Shown: one piece after another, positions 1 through 10,467 of the stretch | Numbering within the stretch: position 1 is the stretch's first letter | How the letters are laid out: every line of letters begins with the position of its first letter | Assembly: GCF_004803465.1 (NCBI RefSeq) | Contig: NZ_SRSF01000001.1 | Coordinates: forward strand, 992,501 to 1,056,500 | Direction of reading: 5' to 3' | Length of the DNA stretch: 64,000 bases | Origin: Neolewinella litorea | Lineage (GTDB): Bacteria > Bacteroidota > Bacteroidia > Chitinophagales > Saprospiraceae | The notes under the pieces: generated by a model | The model's database searches: none | The model's input: only the letters and a program-made list of their open reading frames with translations | What the model was told of the DNA's origin: nothing | Position numbers and translations under genes: made by a program

Positions 1-467
1 CGACCAAGTCGGACCAGGCCGCCCCCACCCCGCTTTATCGGCAGTTCGGGACCGAGGCGCCAGGTATCCAGGACGGTGTTATAGACCCACACCTCTTCGG
101 CCACCTCATAGGTATAGTTGCCCGAGCGACCACCCAAAAGCCAGATGTCGTCGCCCACTACCGTTATCCCGGTATGGGTGTTTCCCTTGTAGGATCCATC
201 GGGGTTCAGGGGGATACTGGCCAGCTTGGTCCAGGTGTTCGTTACCGGGTCATACCGCTCGTTTTCATTCAGGTAGGCTACGTCGGTGGTGAAGCCGTTG
301 AAGAGATAAAATTTTCCCTTGTGAGAGATCATGGAACCCTCCGCCCGGGGGTAATTGGCATGACCGATGGTGGTCCAGGTGGGATAGTTGGTTTGCCCTG
401 GGAGGGCACCCGGCAGGCTGATAAGGAAAAGCGGCAGCAGAATTATCAGGGTAAGGCTGTTCTTCAT
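1..467 (-). CDS. Kelch-repeat secreted protein (N-terminal part, cut by window edge)
   Basis: Reading the minus strand from an ATG at 467 gives an uninterrupted frame that leaves the window at base 1 (155 codons). It starts with a hydrophobic signal peptide (MKNSLTLIILLPLFLISLPG) followed by beta-propeller blades of the kelch type: a YDPVTNTWTKLASIP unit, then GDDIWLLGGRSG and VYNTVLDTWRLGPELP. The paired Gly-Gly, Tyr and Trp spacing is the kelch hallmark. Such proteins are exported and often bind glycans or act as galactose-oxidase-like folds; no catalytic residue can be assigned from this fragment. The C-terminus lies outside the window. The 167 bases between it and the divergent acetyl-CoA synthetase gene are A+T-rich and probably hold both promoters. 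Confidence 0.8.
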   Translation of the reverse strand, partial: MKNSLTLIILLPLFLISLPGALPGQTNYPTWTTIGHANYPRAEGSMISHKGKFYLFNGFTTDVAYLNENERYDPVTNTWTKLASIPLNPDGSYKGNTHTGITVVGDDIWLLGGRSGNYTYEVAEEVWVYNTVLDTWRLGPELPIKRGGGGLVRLG

Positions 468-634
468 GTGGGGGTGTTCATATGTGTCCTAAAAGGAATT
501 AAAAATAACGGGCCAGGTTTGATTTGTTCCGAGATGTGGGAAAATAATTTTCCAAATGGGACATTTTTCCCCATCGGCTTCCACAGCGGTCATCGGGCGG
601 CATTCTATATATTGTCGGCTGAATTTTCCAGATC

Positions 635-2548
<1,914 letters not shown>

Positions 2549-2582
2549 TGTACTGCCTCAGCCGATTTCCGGCCCAGGCACC

Positions 2583-4388
2583 CTATCCGCGGAAGATGCG
2601 GTCGAAGCGATCCTGCAACCTTTCGGCGAGGTACCGGGCTCCGGAGCGCGTCAGGTGCACGGTGTCCTGGCTGATGAACTTCCCGTCCGGCGTAAAGACG
2701 AGCACCCGCCCCTCCTCGTTCGCCAGCAGTTCGATGAGATCGATGTAGCGATCGCCCCACTCCTCGCGGAGCTCCTCATTGATGGTCAGGACGTCACCCT
2801 TCATCGCGGTCCGGTAGTTCTGGAAATCCGTGTCGTCCTGAATACGGTTGTAGTGTATCCCGTTACTGAAGCCGAAGTCCTTGGTGCCGAGCATCCAAAC
2901 CTTGCTGCGGTCGATCGTAATGCCGTGGGCCTCCTCCAGGGAAGCCAGGTAGTCCTGGTCGATGTAGGTCTGGGCGGCCAGAATGATGCGATCGGCTGCG
3001 AGTAATCGCGATTTCATTTCCTCCCTTTCCCGCAGTTCCTTCCATTCGGCGTAGCGCACCTCAATGCGGTCGCTTACCGACGATTCCAGCAGCAGATTGG
3101 CGGCGTCGCGGCCGAAGCTGTTGCCCACCACCAGGGTCTTGATCTTGTCCGTTTCGGAGAAGTCCCGGTCCAGGTCCCAAACGTTCTCGTTGTAACTGAT
3201 GTGGATGTTGTCTGATCCACTGAAGAAGTTCCGCTGCTCGGGGAGTTGGTCTCGGTAGAGGGCCAATTCGGGATAGTCCTTAACGATCCCACCGATGGTG
3301 TACACGTAAAAGGCCGCGCTGGTGCTCAGCAGAAAGAGGCCACCGGTAAAGAGCAGCACCGTCCGGGTGCTCATCACGTTGCGGTCGCGGAAGGGGTTTT
3401 CGACGCCGTAGTAGGTGATGATGGAAAGGACGAAGGTCAGGCCCGTCAGGACGATCGCCCAGCCCGGAGTAATCTCTTCCAGGAAAGCATAGCGCGCGAA
3501 GGCAAACAGCAACTGGTGCCACATGTAAAGGCTGAAGCTGATGTTGCCGATGAAGGCTACAGCCGGGTTGGCCATCAGACCGGCGTACAACCGATCCGAC
3601 TCGAAGTACTGCTTGCCGATGATGAGGATGCCCACGGTGATCATGGTGGTCAGGAGCACCCGCAACTCATTGGTGGGTATGATCGGCAGGAAAAGGATAA
3701 GCGTGATCAGGCCCAGCAATCCGTAAAGCACCATCCGACCCTGTTCGTGCCGTTCGATGACCACCTTGCTAAACAGTATCGCCCCCAGGCCACCGATGGC
3801 CAGTTCAAAGAAACGGTATTGAATAAAGTAAAAGGTGGCCGCGACGCTGTCCTGCAGCAAAAAGGCTCCTAATGACAAGGCCGTCAGTGCGATCAGTACG
3901 TGCTTCACGTACTTGAGTCGCGGACCGCCCATGGCGTAGAACAGGAAGGGATACAGCAGGTAAAATTGCTCCTCAATGCCGAGACTCCAGGTGTGCATCA
4001 GGGGCTTGTAGTCGTTCTTGACGGCCCAGTAATCCGCCGAGGTTAGGTACATCAGGATGTTGTTGGCCGACACATTGGAGGCGACTACGCTCTGACACAG
4101 GTTCTCCAGGTCGTCCGGAAGCATATACACCAATCCAAGCAGGAAGGCCACCGTAGAAACTACCAGCAGCAAGGGGATGATGCGGCGGATCCGACGCTCG
4201 TAGAAGTCAATGATGGAAAATTTGCCTTTCTCCGAGCGCCCGTAGACGATGCTGGTGATCAGGTAGCCGCTGATGACGAAGAATACGTCGACGCCGAGGT
4301 ATCCGTTGGGCAAAAAGCCGAGGTGGAACAAAATTACCGCCACGACGGCCAGCGCGCGCAAACCGTCAATATCCGTCCTGTACTTCAC
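2583..4388 (-). CDS. Acyltransferase-3 / SGNH membrane O-acyltransferase (OafA/OatA type)
   Basis: A 601-residue inner-membrane protein. Residues 1-375 form the acyltransferase-3 domain with about ten membrane segments, beginning DIDGLRALAVVAVILFHLGF. His22 in that block and the GVDVFFVISGYLIT motif are typical of the family. Residues from about 395 form a periplasmic SGNH domain: the nucleophile block is VVGNSFGRD (Ser424; the usual GDS is GNS here) and the catalytic pair is D575-T-V-H578. This fusion O-acetylates cell-surface glycans such as O-antigen or peptidoglycan; which one is not visible here. The start is GTG at 4388, directly before the conserved DIDGLRA block. It stands alone, with no glycan-synthesis genes around it. 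Confidence 0.9.
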   Translation of the reverse strand: MKYRTDIDGLRALAVVAVILFHLGFLPNGYLGVDVFFVISGYLITSIVYGRSEKGKFSIIDFYERRIRRIIPLLLVVSTVAFLLGLVYMLPDDLENLCQSVVASNVSANNILMYLTSADYWAVKNDYKPLMHTWSLGIEEQFYLLYPFLFYAMGGPRLKYVKHVLIALTALSLGAFLLQDSVAATFYFIQYRFFELAIGGLGAILFSKVVIERHEQGRMVLYGLLGLITLILFLPIIPTNELRVLLTTMITVGILIIGKQYFESDRLYAGLMANPAVAFIGNISFSLYMWHQLLFAFARYAFLEEITPGWAIVLTGLTFVLSIITYYGVENPFRDRNVMSTRTVLLFTGGLFLLSTSAAFYVYTIGGIVKDYPELALYRDQLPEQRNFFSGSDNIHISYNENVWDLDRDFSETDKIKTLVVGNSFGRDAANLLLESSVSDRIEVRYAEWKELREREEMKSRLLAADRIILAAQTYIDQDYLASLEEAHGITIDRSKVWMLGTKDFGFSNGIHYNRIQDDTDFQNYRTAMKGDVLTINEELREEWGDRYIDLIELLANEEGRVLVFTPDGKFISQDTVHLTRSGARYLAERLQDRFDRIFRG

Positions 4389-4732
4389 AACATTCTCATT
4401 TCACGGAGTTACTGCACTAACCGACAAATTGAAGGAGTTAGCACCCAAAGGGCCAGGCCAACATACTGCAACCGAGCCTCGAAAAGGGATAGAGCCGAAC
4501 TGTATTCAGGCGTTCAACCGCCCCAGCCCTTTCATTGGTAGCTTAACGACAACCGCCGGTAGCTTATTTGCCGACCCCGACAGGCAGTTTGGAACAACAG
4601 CGCAATTGCTGGACCACAAAACTACAGCAGGCGGGCATACTGTACAACCACGGTCACCGGCCACACGAGGATGCCGTGAGTCCGATGACCGGGTCGTCCA
4701 GTTCGCTTTCGCCGCGGGTCAGGCTGATCCGC
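4389..4732. other. Intergenic region of 344 bases, no gene seen
   Basis: This stretch lies between the start of the acyltransferase gene and the end of the P5C dehydrogenase gene, both on the minus strand. Open frames in it are extensions of antisense frames with no family resemblance. It is visibly less G+C-rich than the flanking genes. The sequence GGTAGCTTA occurs twice about 28 bases apart (near 4537 and 4564). It should contain the acyltransferase promoter near its left end, but I see no clear TAnnTTTG element on the minus strand, and no tRNA-like or terminator-like fold. Confidence 0.5.
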
Positions 4733-6361
4733 CTAGCCCAGGAAGGGGTAACGGTAATCGACCGGCGGCACGAAATTTTCCTTGATGAGGCGGGGACTGA
4801 TCCAGCGGTGGAGGTTCAGGGCACTGCCGGCCTTGTCGTTGGTACCCGAGGCACGGGCCCCGCCGAATGGCTGCTGCCCGACGACCGCTCCCGTAGGTTT
4901 GTCGTTGATGTAGAAGTTGCCGGCGGCGTTGCGCAGCGACCGGGAGGCCGACTCGATGACGCCGCGCTCGGTGGCGAACACCGCACCGGTCAGGGCGTAG
5001 GGCGAGGTAGTGTCCACCAGTTTGAGGGTCTCCTCCCACTTGTCGTCCTCGTAGACGTAAATAGTAAGTACCGGACCGAAGATTTCCTCCTCCATGGTGG
5101 TGGAGCGGGGGTCGGTGGTCAACAGTACGGTGGGTGGGATGAAATAGCCTTCCGATTTGTCGTAGTCTCCTCCAGCAATAATCTCCACGTGCTCGTCCTT
5201 CCGGGCACCGTCGATGTAACCCGCGATGCGGTCGAAGGCCCGTTCGTCAATGACGGCATTTACAAAGTTGCCGAAGTCCTCCACACCGCCCATTTTGACG
5301 GTATCCAGGTCCTGGAGCAGCCGGTCCTTGATGTCGGGCCAGAGGGAAGCGGGCAGGTAGGCCCGTGAGGCGGCGGAGCATTTCTGCCCCTGGAATTCGA
5401 AGGCTCCGCGAAGCAGGGCGACGGCCACTTCTTCGGCACGGGCCGAGGGGTGTGCCACCACGAAATCCTTGCCGCCGGTCTCCCCGACGATGCGCGGGTA
5501 GCTGCGGTAATTACCTATGTTGTTTCCGATCTCCTTCCACAGTTGCTGGAAGACCTTCGTAGAACCGGTGAAGTGCAATCCGGCGAAGTCCCGGTGCTCG
5601 AAGACGATATCTCCGACTTGCGGCCCGTCGGTGTAGATCAGGTTGATGACGCCCTTCGGAAGTCCGGCCGCTTCGAATAGTTCCATGATGACCACGGCGG
5701 AGTAGATCTGCGTTTCCGCCGGCTTCCAGACCACGGTGTTGCCGCAGAGCGCGGGTGCCGCGGGCAGGTTCGCCGCGATGCTGGTGAAGTTGAAGGGTGT
5801 GATGGCCAGTACGAAGCCTTCCAGGGCGCGATATTCGAGGCGGTTCCAGGTACCGTCGGGGGAGTGCAGCGGCTGCTCGCGGTAGATCTCCTGCAGGAAG
5901 TAGACGTTGAAGCGGAAAAAGTCACAGAGTTCGGCCACCGCGTCGATCTCCGACTGGTATGCGTTCTTGCTTTGTCCGAGCATAGTGGCGGCGTTCATCC
6001 GCGCGCGGAAGGGACCGGCCAGAAGATCGGCGGCCCGCAGGAACACGGCGGCGCGTTGCTGCCAGGGCAGGGCCTCCCAGGCCGGCTTGGCGGCCAGGGC
6101 GGCGTCGATCGCGCGGTGTACGTGCTCGTCGGTGCCGCGGTAAAAATGGCCGAGGGTATGATTGCGCTCGTGGGGCGGGTGTACGCTTACTTTCTCCCCT
6201 TCCAGTACCCTTTCACCGTTGATGAAGGCGGGCAACTCGCGGACTTCGGCTTTTGCCTCTTGCAGGGCCTGTTGGAGGGACTCCCGCTCCGGGCTGCCGG
6301 GGGCGTAGGCCAGTACGGGCTCATTATTGGGAATAGAAATGTTGAAAATGGCGTCGGACAT
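4733..6361 (-). CDS. pruA: L-glutamate gamma-semialdehyde (1-pyrroline-5-carboxylate) dehydrogenase
   Basis: Oxidises glutamate semialdehyde to glutamate with NAD, the second step of proline breakdown, in the cytosol. The 542 residues match the stand-alone P5CDH form common in Bacteroidota and animals rather than the PutA fusion. Visible motifs are the substrate/NAD region AITPFNFTSIAANLP (187-200), the general base in VGETGGKDFVVAHPSA (Glu294), and the catalytic cysteine in FEFQGQKCSAASRAY (Cys328). The C-terminal PFGGARASGTNDKAG is typical of P5CDH. It lies 50 bases downstream of the carboxypeptidase gene on the same strand, so the two may be cotranscribed, linking peptide breakdown to amino-acid catabolism. 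No proline dehydrogenase gene is nearby. Confidence 0.95.
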   Translation of the reverse strand: MSDAIFNISIPNNEPVLAYAPGSPERESLQQALQEAKAEVRELPAFINGERVLEGEKVSVHPPHERNHTLGHFYRGTDEHVHRAIDAALAAKPAWEALPWQQRAAVFLRAADLLAGPFRARMNAATMLGQSKNAYQSEIDAVAELCDFFRFNVYFLQEIYREQPLHSPDGTWNRLEYRALEGFVLAITPFNFTSIAANLPAAPALCGNTVVWKPAETQIYSAVVIMELFEAAGLPKGVINLIYTDGPQVGDIVFEHRDFAGLHFTGSTKVFQQLWKEIGNNIGNYRSYPRIVGETGGKDFVVAHPSARAEEVAVALLRGAFEFQGQKCSAASRAYLPASLWPDIKDRLLQDLDTVKMGGVEDFGNFVNAVIDERAFDRIAGYIDGARKDEHVEIIAGGDYDKSEGYFIPPTVLLTTDPRSTTMEEEIFGPVLTIYVYEDDKWEETLKLVDTTSPYALTGAVFATERGVIESASRSLRNAAGNFYINDKPTGAVVGQQPFGGARASGTNDKAGSALNLHRWISPRLIKENFVPPVDYRYPFLG

Positions 6362-6411
6362 GTGGTTCTGATATGGTGTAGGGAAGGAAAAGGGCGGGGA
6401 GGCCTTCTCCC

Positions 6412-7644
6412 CTATTTCTTGCGGGCGGGGTCCGAATCCGGCAAACGCTCGAGCGCTACCTGCAGAAACCGCCGCTGGTTGTCGCGCAAACTTACAATAA
6501 GGCTGCGTGACTGGTAGCCGGGCGCGGCAATCACCAGCCGGTAGGTGCCGGGGGCGAGGTAGCGGTAAAAATCGCCCGTGCCGTATTCGGTGAATACGGA
6601 AGACTGCATCTCATCGTGCCCCGGGATGGTCACGTGGGCCCGCAGTGGCCGGCCCGTGATGCGATCGGTGACTATTCCATGGATCCCGTAGCGGGCCTCG
6701 TTGAGGTAATTGAGCAGGGCACCGCGGATGGAGAGCCACAGATTGGGCAGGTTGGCGGCCGGAAAGCGCTTGGTGTTGGTAATCTCCACGGTAGCCTCCC
6801 TGGTCCGGTGGAAGTAGTTCATATAGTCCTGCCGCGATCCCGCGATGGGGTACCAGTCGTGCCCGTTGGTGGTACCATTGGCCCGATCCTTGAAGTATTC
6901 CCCGAGCCGGCTGTCGCGCTGGGCGGTCTGGGCGAACTCCCGGCTCACGTCCTGCCACCAGTCGGTGTCGGGATGCCGGTTGCGGAAGGTATCCCAGGGG
7001 TAGTTGAAAAGCTCGGCCCCGCCGTGGAAATTGATGGCCAGGTCAAAACCGTGGGTGTCGGCGGCGCGCATGAAGATCCGGGTTTCGGGTTGGTGGTCGT
7101 TGCCGTCGGGGTAGCGTCCGTCGTCGGGGTCCGGGTAGTTGCGGTTCAGGTCGACGCCGTTGGCGTTGCCCCGGTGGGCCGCGGCCAAGCTGTGGTTGCC
7201 CGCCCGGAAGGCGCCGTCGGGGTTCGCCAGGGGGTTGATGTAAAGGGCGACGTCGTCGAGCAGACCGGTGGGATCGGATTCCAGCAATGACTCGGCGAGG
7301 CGCAGCAATACCCAGTAGCCCGCCAGTTCGTCGCCGTGCATCGCCGCGGTACAGAGTACCCGGGGCCGGGCAGGTCGTTCGCGGAGGCCGCGGGCCAGTT
7401 GGAGGACCAGGATCCTGCGCCCCGACGGCAGCGTGCCCCATACTTCCAGTCGGCAGCGGTCAGGGTAGCGCTGCGACAGGTCGTACATAATCCGTTCGTA
7501 GAGGTCGTAATTGGGATAAGCGGCGGCGGGAACCAGGTGGCGGCTGCCGGCATCACCCACCGCCGTAGTGCGCAGGTCATCCTGGGCGGTAAGGACGGAC
7601 AGGCCGAATAACCAACAAATCAGAACCGGGGCAATCCACTTCAC
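6412..7644 (-). CDS. Secreted M14 zinc carboxypeptidase with C-terminal regulatory-like domain
   Basis: An exported peptidase expected to remove C-terminal amino acids from peptides. I take the GTG at 7644 as the start because it gives a compact signal peptide (MKWIAPVLICWLFGLSVLTAQ); an upstream in-frame TTG at 7662 would sit inside the likely promoter. The zinc motif is MHGDE (His103, Glu106), the third ligand is in INFHGG, substrate residues are in GVDLNRNYPDPD, and the catalytic Glu is in REATVEITNT. The last 80 residues (YGIHGIVTDRITGRPLRAHVTIPG...) form the transthyretin-like CarboxypepD_reg domain, as in carboxypeptidases D, E and N. Length is 410 residues. It is probably cotranscribed with the P5C dehydrogenase gene. 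Confidence 0.9.
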   Translation of the reverse strand: MKWIAPVLICWLFGLSVLTAQDDLRTTAVGDAGSRHLVPAAAYPNYDLYERIMYDLSQRYPDRCRLEVWGTLPSGRRILVLQLARGLRERPARPRVLCTAAMHGDELAGYWVLLRLAESLLESDPTGLLDDVALYINPLANPDGAFRAGNHSLAAAHRGNANGVDLNRNYPDPDDGRYPDGNDHQPETRIFMRAADTHGFDLAINFHGGAELFNYPWDTFRNRHPDTDWWQDVSREFAQTAQRDSRLGEYFKDRANGTTNGHDWYPIAGSRQDYMNYFHRTREATVEITNTKRFPAANLPNLWLSIRGALLNYLNEARYGIHGIVTDRITGRPLRAHVTIPGHDEMQSSVFTEYGTGDFYRYLAPGTYRLVIAAPGYQSRSLIVSLRDNQRRFLQVALERLPDSDPARKK

Positions 7645-7815
7645 AAGGTAAAAGTACCCCAAAAGGGCCCAAATTGTTTTCGGGGAACGGCGGCCCCGGC
7701 CTCACCGCCTACTCTTGCGCCATAGTAGTGCGGGATAAATTTTGCGCTCCCCTCCAAGCTTTTGGGGCGATTATCTACGTATTGGCTACCTTGATCGCGC
7801 ACTTTTACGCCACCT

Positions 7816-9609
7816 ATGCAGCTCACTTCACTCGATTGGATCATTGTCTTCATCTTTTTTGCCGTGACCCTGGCCATCGGCCTGTGGGCCAGTCGGGGTT
7901 CCGGCAAGTCGACCCAGGACTTCTTCCTGTCGGGCCGCAACATGCCCTGGTGGCTGCTCGGCGTCTCCATGGTTGCCACCACCTTTTCGGCCGATACGCC
8001 CAACCTGGTGACCGACATCGTGCGCAAGCAGGGTGTGGCCGGCAACTGGGCCTGGTGGGCCTTCCTGCTTACCGGTATGCTTACGGTGTTCGTATACGCC
8101 CGACTGTGGCGGCGCTCCGGCGTGATGACCGACCTGGAATTTTACGAACTGCGCTACGCCGGCGGTCCGGCCCGATTCCTGCGGCAGTTCCGGGCGATCT
8201 ACCTGGGCGTCTTCTTCAACGTCATGATCATGGCCACCGTCTGCCTGGCGGGCATCAAGATCGCGGGCGTGCTGCTGGATATCGACCCCATCACCACCGT
8301 CGTGCTAGTCTCCGTCGTTACGGTATTGTATTCCGCCCTGGGTGGCCTTAAAGGGGTGATCCTTACCGACTTCGTGCAATTCACCTTCGCGATGGCGGGG
8401 GCCATCTGGGCCGCCTACTATGTGATCAACCTTCCGGTCATCGGCGGACTGGAGGGGCTGCTCTCCCACCCGGAAGTCACTGAAAAATTGGATTTGGTGC
8501 CGGACTTCGACAACCCTGAGGTGTATGTCCCCCTGTTCGTCGTGCCGATCGCGGTGCAGTGGTGGAGCGTCTGGTACCCGGGCGCGGAGCCCGGCGGGGG
8601 CGGCTACGTGGCCCAGCGCATGCTCGCGGCCAAGAACGAAAACCATGCCGTCGGTGCTACCCTGCTGTTCAATGCCTTTCACTACGCCCTGCGGCCCTGG
8701 CCCTGGATCCTAATCGCCCTGGCCTCCATCGTGGTGTTTCCCGACCTGGACAGTATCGCCGCGGCTTTCCCCAACGTGGCCGCGAACGTGATTAACGACG
8801 ACCTGGCCTACCCCGCCATGCTCAGCTTTTTGCCCGCTGGATTGCTCGGACTCGTCATCGCATCGCTCATCGCGGCTGTGATGTCCACCCTTTCCACCCA
8901 CCTCAACTGGGGATCGAGCTACGTGGTCCACGACTGGTACCACCGCTTCATCGACCCCGACGCCAGCGAAGATCGCCTGGTACTCATCGGCCGCATCAGC
9001 ACGGTCCTGCTCATGGTTATGGCGGCCGTGCTGGCCCTGGCCCTATCCAATGCGCTACAGGCCTTCGCGATTCTCCTGCAAATCGGTGCCGGAACCGGCC
9101 TGATCTTCATTCTCCGGTGGTTTTGGTGGCGCATCAACGCCTACACCGAGATCGCGGGCATGTTTATCTCTTTCGTGGTGGCCCTTTTTCTGGAGTTTGC
9201 CTGGCTCCCGCTGGGGCTGCCCGAACTGGCCGGCTACGCCAAACTGCTGCTCGGCATCGGCATCACTACCGTGGGCTGGCTGACGGTGACCTTCGCCACC
9301 CGTCCTACCGACATGAAAACGCTGCAGAACTTCTATACCACTACCCGACCCGGCGGACCGGGCTGGGATCCCGTGGTCGCTACGCTGCCCGCACACGCCG
9401 ACACCAGTGCCGACGGACAGCTTCCGCTGCGCATACTGGCCATGCTCGTCGGGGCGGTCACCATCTATTCCATTCTTTTCGCTACCGGCTTCTTCTTGTA
9501 CAACAACCTCAGCGCCACGCTGATAGCCGGACTTATTGCCGCGGCCGGCATCGTGGCCCTGCTGTTCATATGGAGCAAGTTGAATAAGCCAAAGCCGCGG
9601 ATCGTTTAG
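7816..9609 (+). CDS. Sodium:solute symporter family (SSS) transporter
   Basis: A 597-residue integral inner-membrane protein with about 14 hydrophobic segments. The N-terminus (LTSLDWIIVFIFFAVTLAIGLWASRGSGKSTQDFFLSGRNMPWWLLGVSMVATTFSADTP) has the SSS signature: a first helix, then FFLSGRNMPWW, then the Na+-site helix. Substrates in this family range from sugars and amino acids to nucleosides; the sequence alone does not say which. It diverges from the carboxypeptidase gene with 171 bases between. Upstream are a TTTG at 7761 and TACCTTG at 7787, spaced like a Bacteroidota promoter but imperfect. The next gene starts 63 bases downstream on the same strand. Confidence 0.9.
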   Translation: MQLTSLDWIIVFIFFAVTLAIGLWASRGSGKSTQDFFLSGRNMPWWLLGVSMVATTFSADTPNLVTDIVRKQGVAGNWAWWAFLLTGMLTVFVYARLWRRSGVMTDLEFYELRYAGGPARFLRQFRAIYLGVFFNVMIMATVCLAGIKIAGVLLDIDPITTVVLVSVVTVLYSALGGLKGVILTDFVQFTFAMAGAIWAAYYVINLPVIGGLEGLLSHPEVTEKLDLVPDFDNPEVYVPLFVVPIAVQWWSVWYPGAEPGGGGYVAQRMLAAKNENHAVGATLLFNAFHYALRPWPWILIALASIVVFPDLDSIAAAFPNVAANVINDDLAYPAMLSFLPAGLLGLVIASLIAAVMSTLSTHLNWGSSYVVHDWYHRFIDPDASEDRLVLIGRISTVLLMVMAAVLALALSNALQAFAILLQIGAGTGLIFILRWFWWRINAYTEIAGMFISFVVALFLEFAWLPLGLPELAGYAKLLLGIGITTVGWLTVTFATRPTDMKTLQNFYTTTRPGGPGWDPVVATLPAHADTSADGQLPLRILAMLVGAVTIYSILFATGFFLYNNLSATLIAGLIAAAGIVALLFIWSKLNKPKPRIV

Positions 9610-9672
9610 GTCGGCCTACCGGCGCAACCGTTTTTGGTGTGATCGCGTTTCCTGACTTCCTCATTAACCGGT

Positions 9673-10467
9673 ATGTCAGATATAGCCACCATCGAACGGG
9701 CCATTGCCCCCCTTCACCACCGCCTCACCACCCACCGCATATACGACCTCCTGCGCGACGTCGATGACATCCGCATTTTCATGGAGCAGCACGTTTACGC
9801 GGTGTGGGATTTCATGTCCCTGCTCAAGGCCCTGCAGAACGAATTGACCTGCACCACCCTACCGTGGAAGCCGAGCCCCAACCCCCGCACCGCCCGCTTC
9901 ATCAATGAGATCGTACTGGGAGAAGAAACCGACGTCGACCGCCACGGCGTACCCGTCAGTCACTACGAACTCTACCTCGAAGCCATGGAAGAAATCGGTG
10001 CCGATACCTCCCCCATCCGCGGGTTGCTGTCGCGCATCGACAGCCTCGCGAGCGCCCGTACCGTCTTGCGGGAGGCTGGCCTGGGCAAGGGCGTGACCAG
10101 CTTTGTAGACTACACCTTCGAACTCATTGCCGGCGGTGAGGCCCACCAGATCGCCGCGGCCTTCACCTTCGGGCGGGAAAGCATTATCCCCGAACTCTTC
10201 ATCGAAATCCTCAATGGATCGCCGGAAGATAAAAGCCGGTTTCCGCGATTGGTGTACTACCTCGAGCGCCACATTGAGGTGGACGGCGACGAGCACGGCC
10301 CCCTCTCGGAAGCCATGGTCGCCGAACTCTGCGGACAGGACGTCACCAAGTGGGCCGAGGCGCAGTCGGTAGCCCAGGAAGCCCTGCGCCGGCGTATCGG
10401 CCTGTGGGATGCCATTGCGGAGTCGCTAGAGGCGGCTACTGCTGCCGAACAGCCGGTGGCGGGCTAG
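9673..10467 (+). CDS. DUF3050 domain protein (heme-oxygenase-like helical fold)
   Basis: A 264-residue, probably soluble helical protein. The beginning (IAPLHHRLTTHRIYDLLRDVDDIRIFMEQHVYAVWDFMSLLKALQ) and the block CTTLPWKPSPNPRTARFINEIVLGEE are the DUF3050 signature. The family is predicted to resemble heme oxygenase/TenA-type helical bundles, and the conserved histidines and glutamates (HHR, EQHVY, Asp/Glu-rich VLGEETDVD, DEHG) could bind a metal. The function is not known and I assign none. It may follow the symporter in one transcript. Its last 32 bases overlap the end of the trehalase gene on the opposite strand, although the C-terminal 20 residues are low-complexity and may tolerate this. 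Confidence 0.8.
   Translation: MSDIATIERAIAPLHHRLTTHRIYDLLRDVDDIRIFMEQHVYAVWDFMSLLKALQNELTCTTLPWKPSPNPRTARFINEIVLGEETDVDRHGVPVSHYELYLEAMEEIGADTSPIRGLLSRIDSLASARTVLREAGLGKGVTSFVDYTFELIAGGEAHQIAAAFTFGRESIIPELFIEILNGSPEDKSRFPRLVYYLERHIEVDGDEHGPLSEAMVAELCGQDVTKWAEAQSVAQEALRRRIGLWDAIAESLEAATAAEQPVAG

Noticed and set aside
4273-4785. A possible small gene in the 4.4-4.7 kb gap
   Set aside because: The frame runs through the ends of both neighbouring genes on the opposite strand and resembles no protein family.
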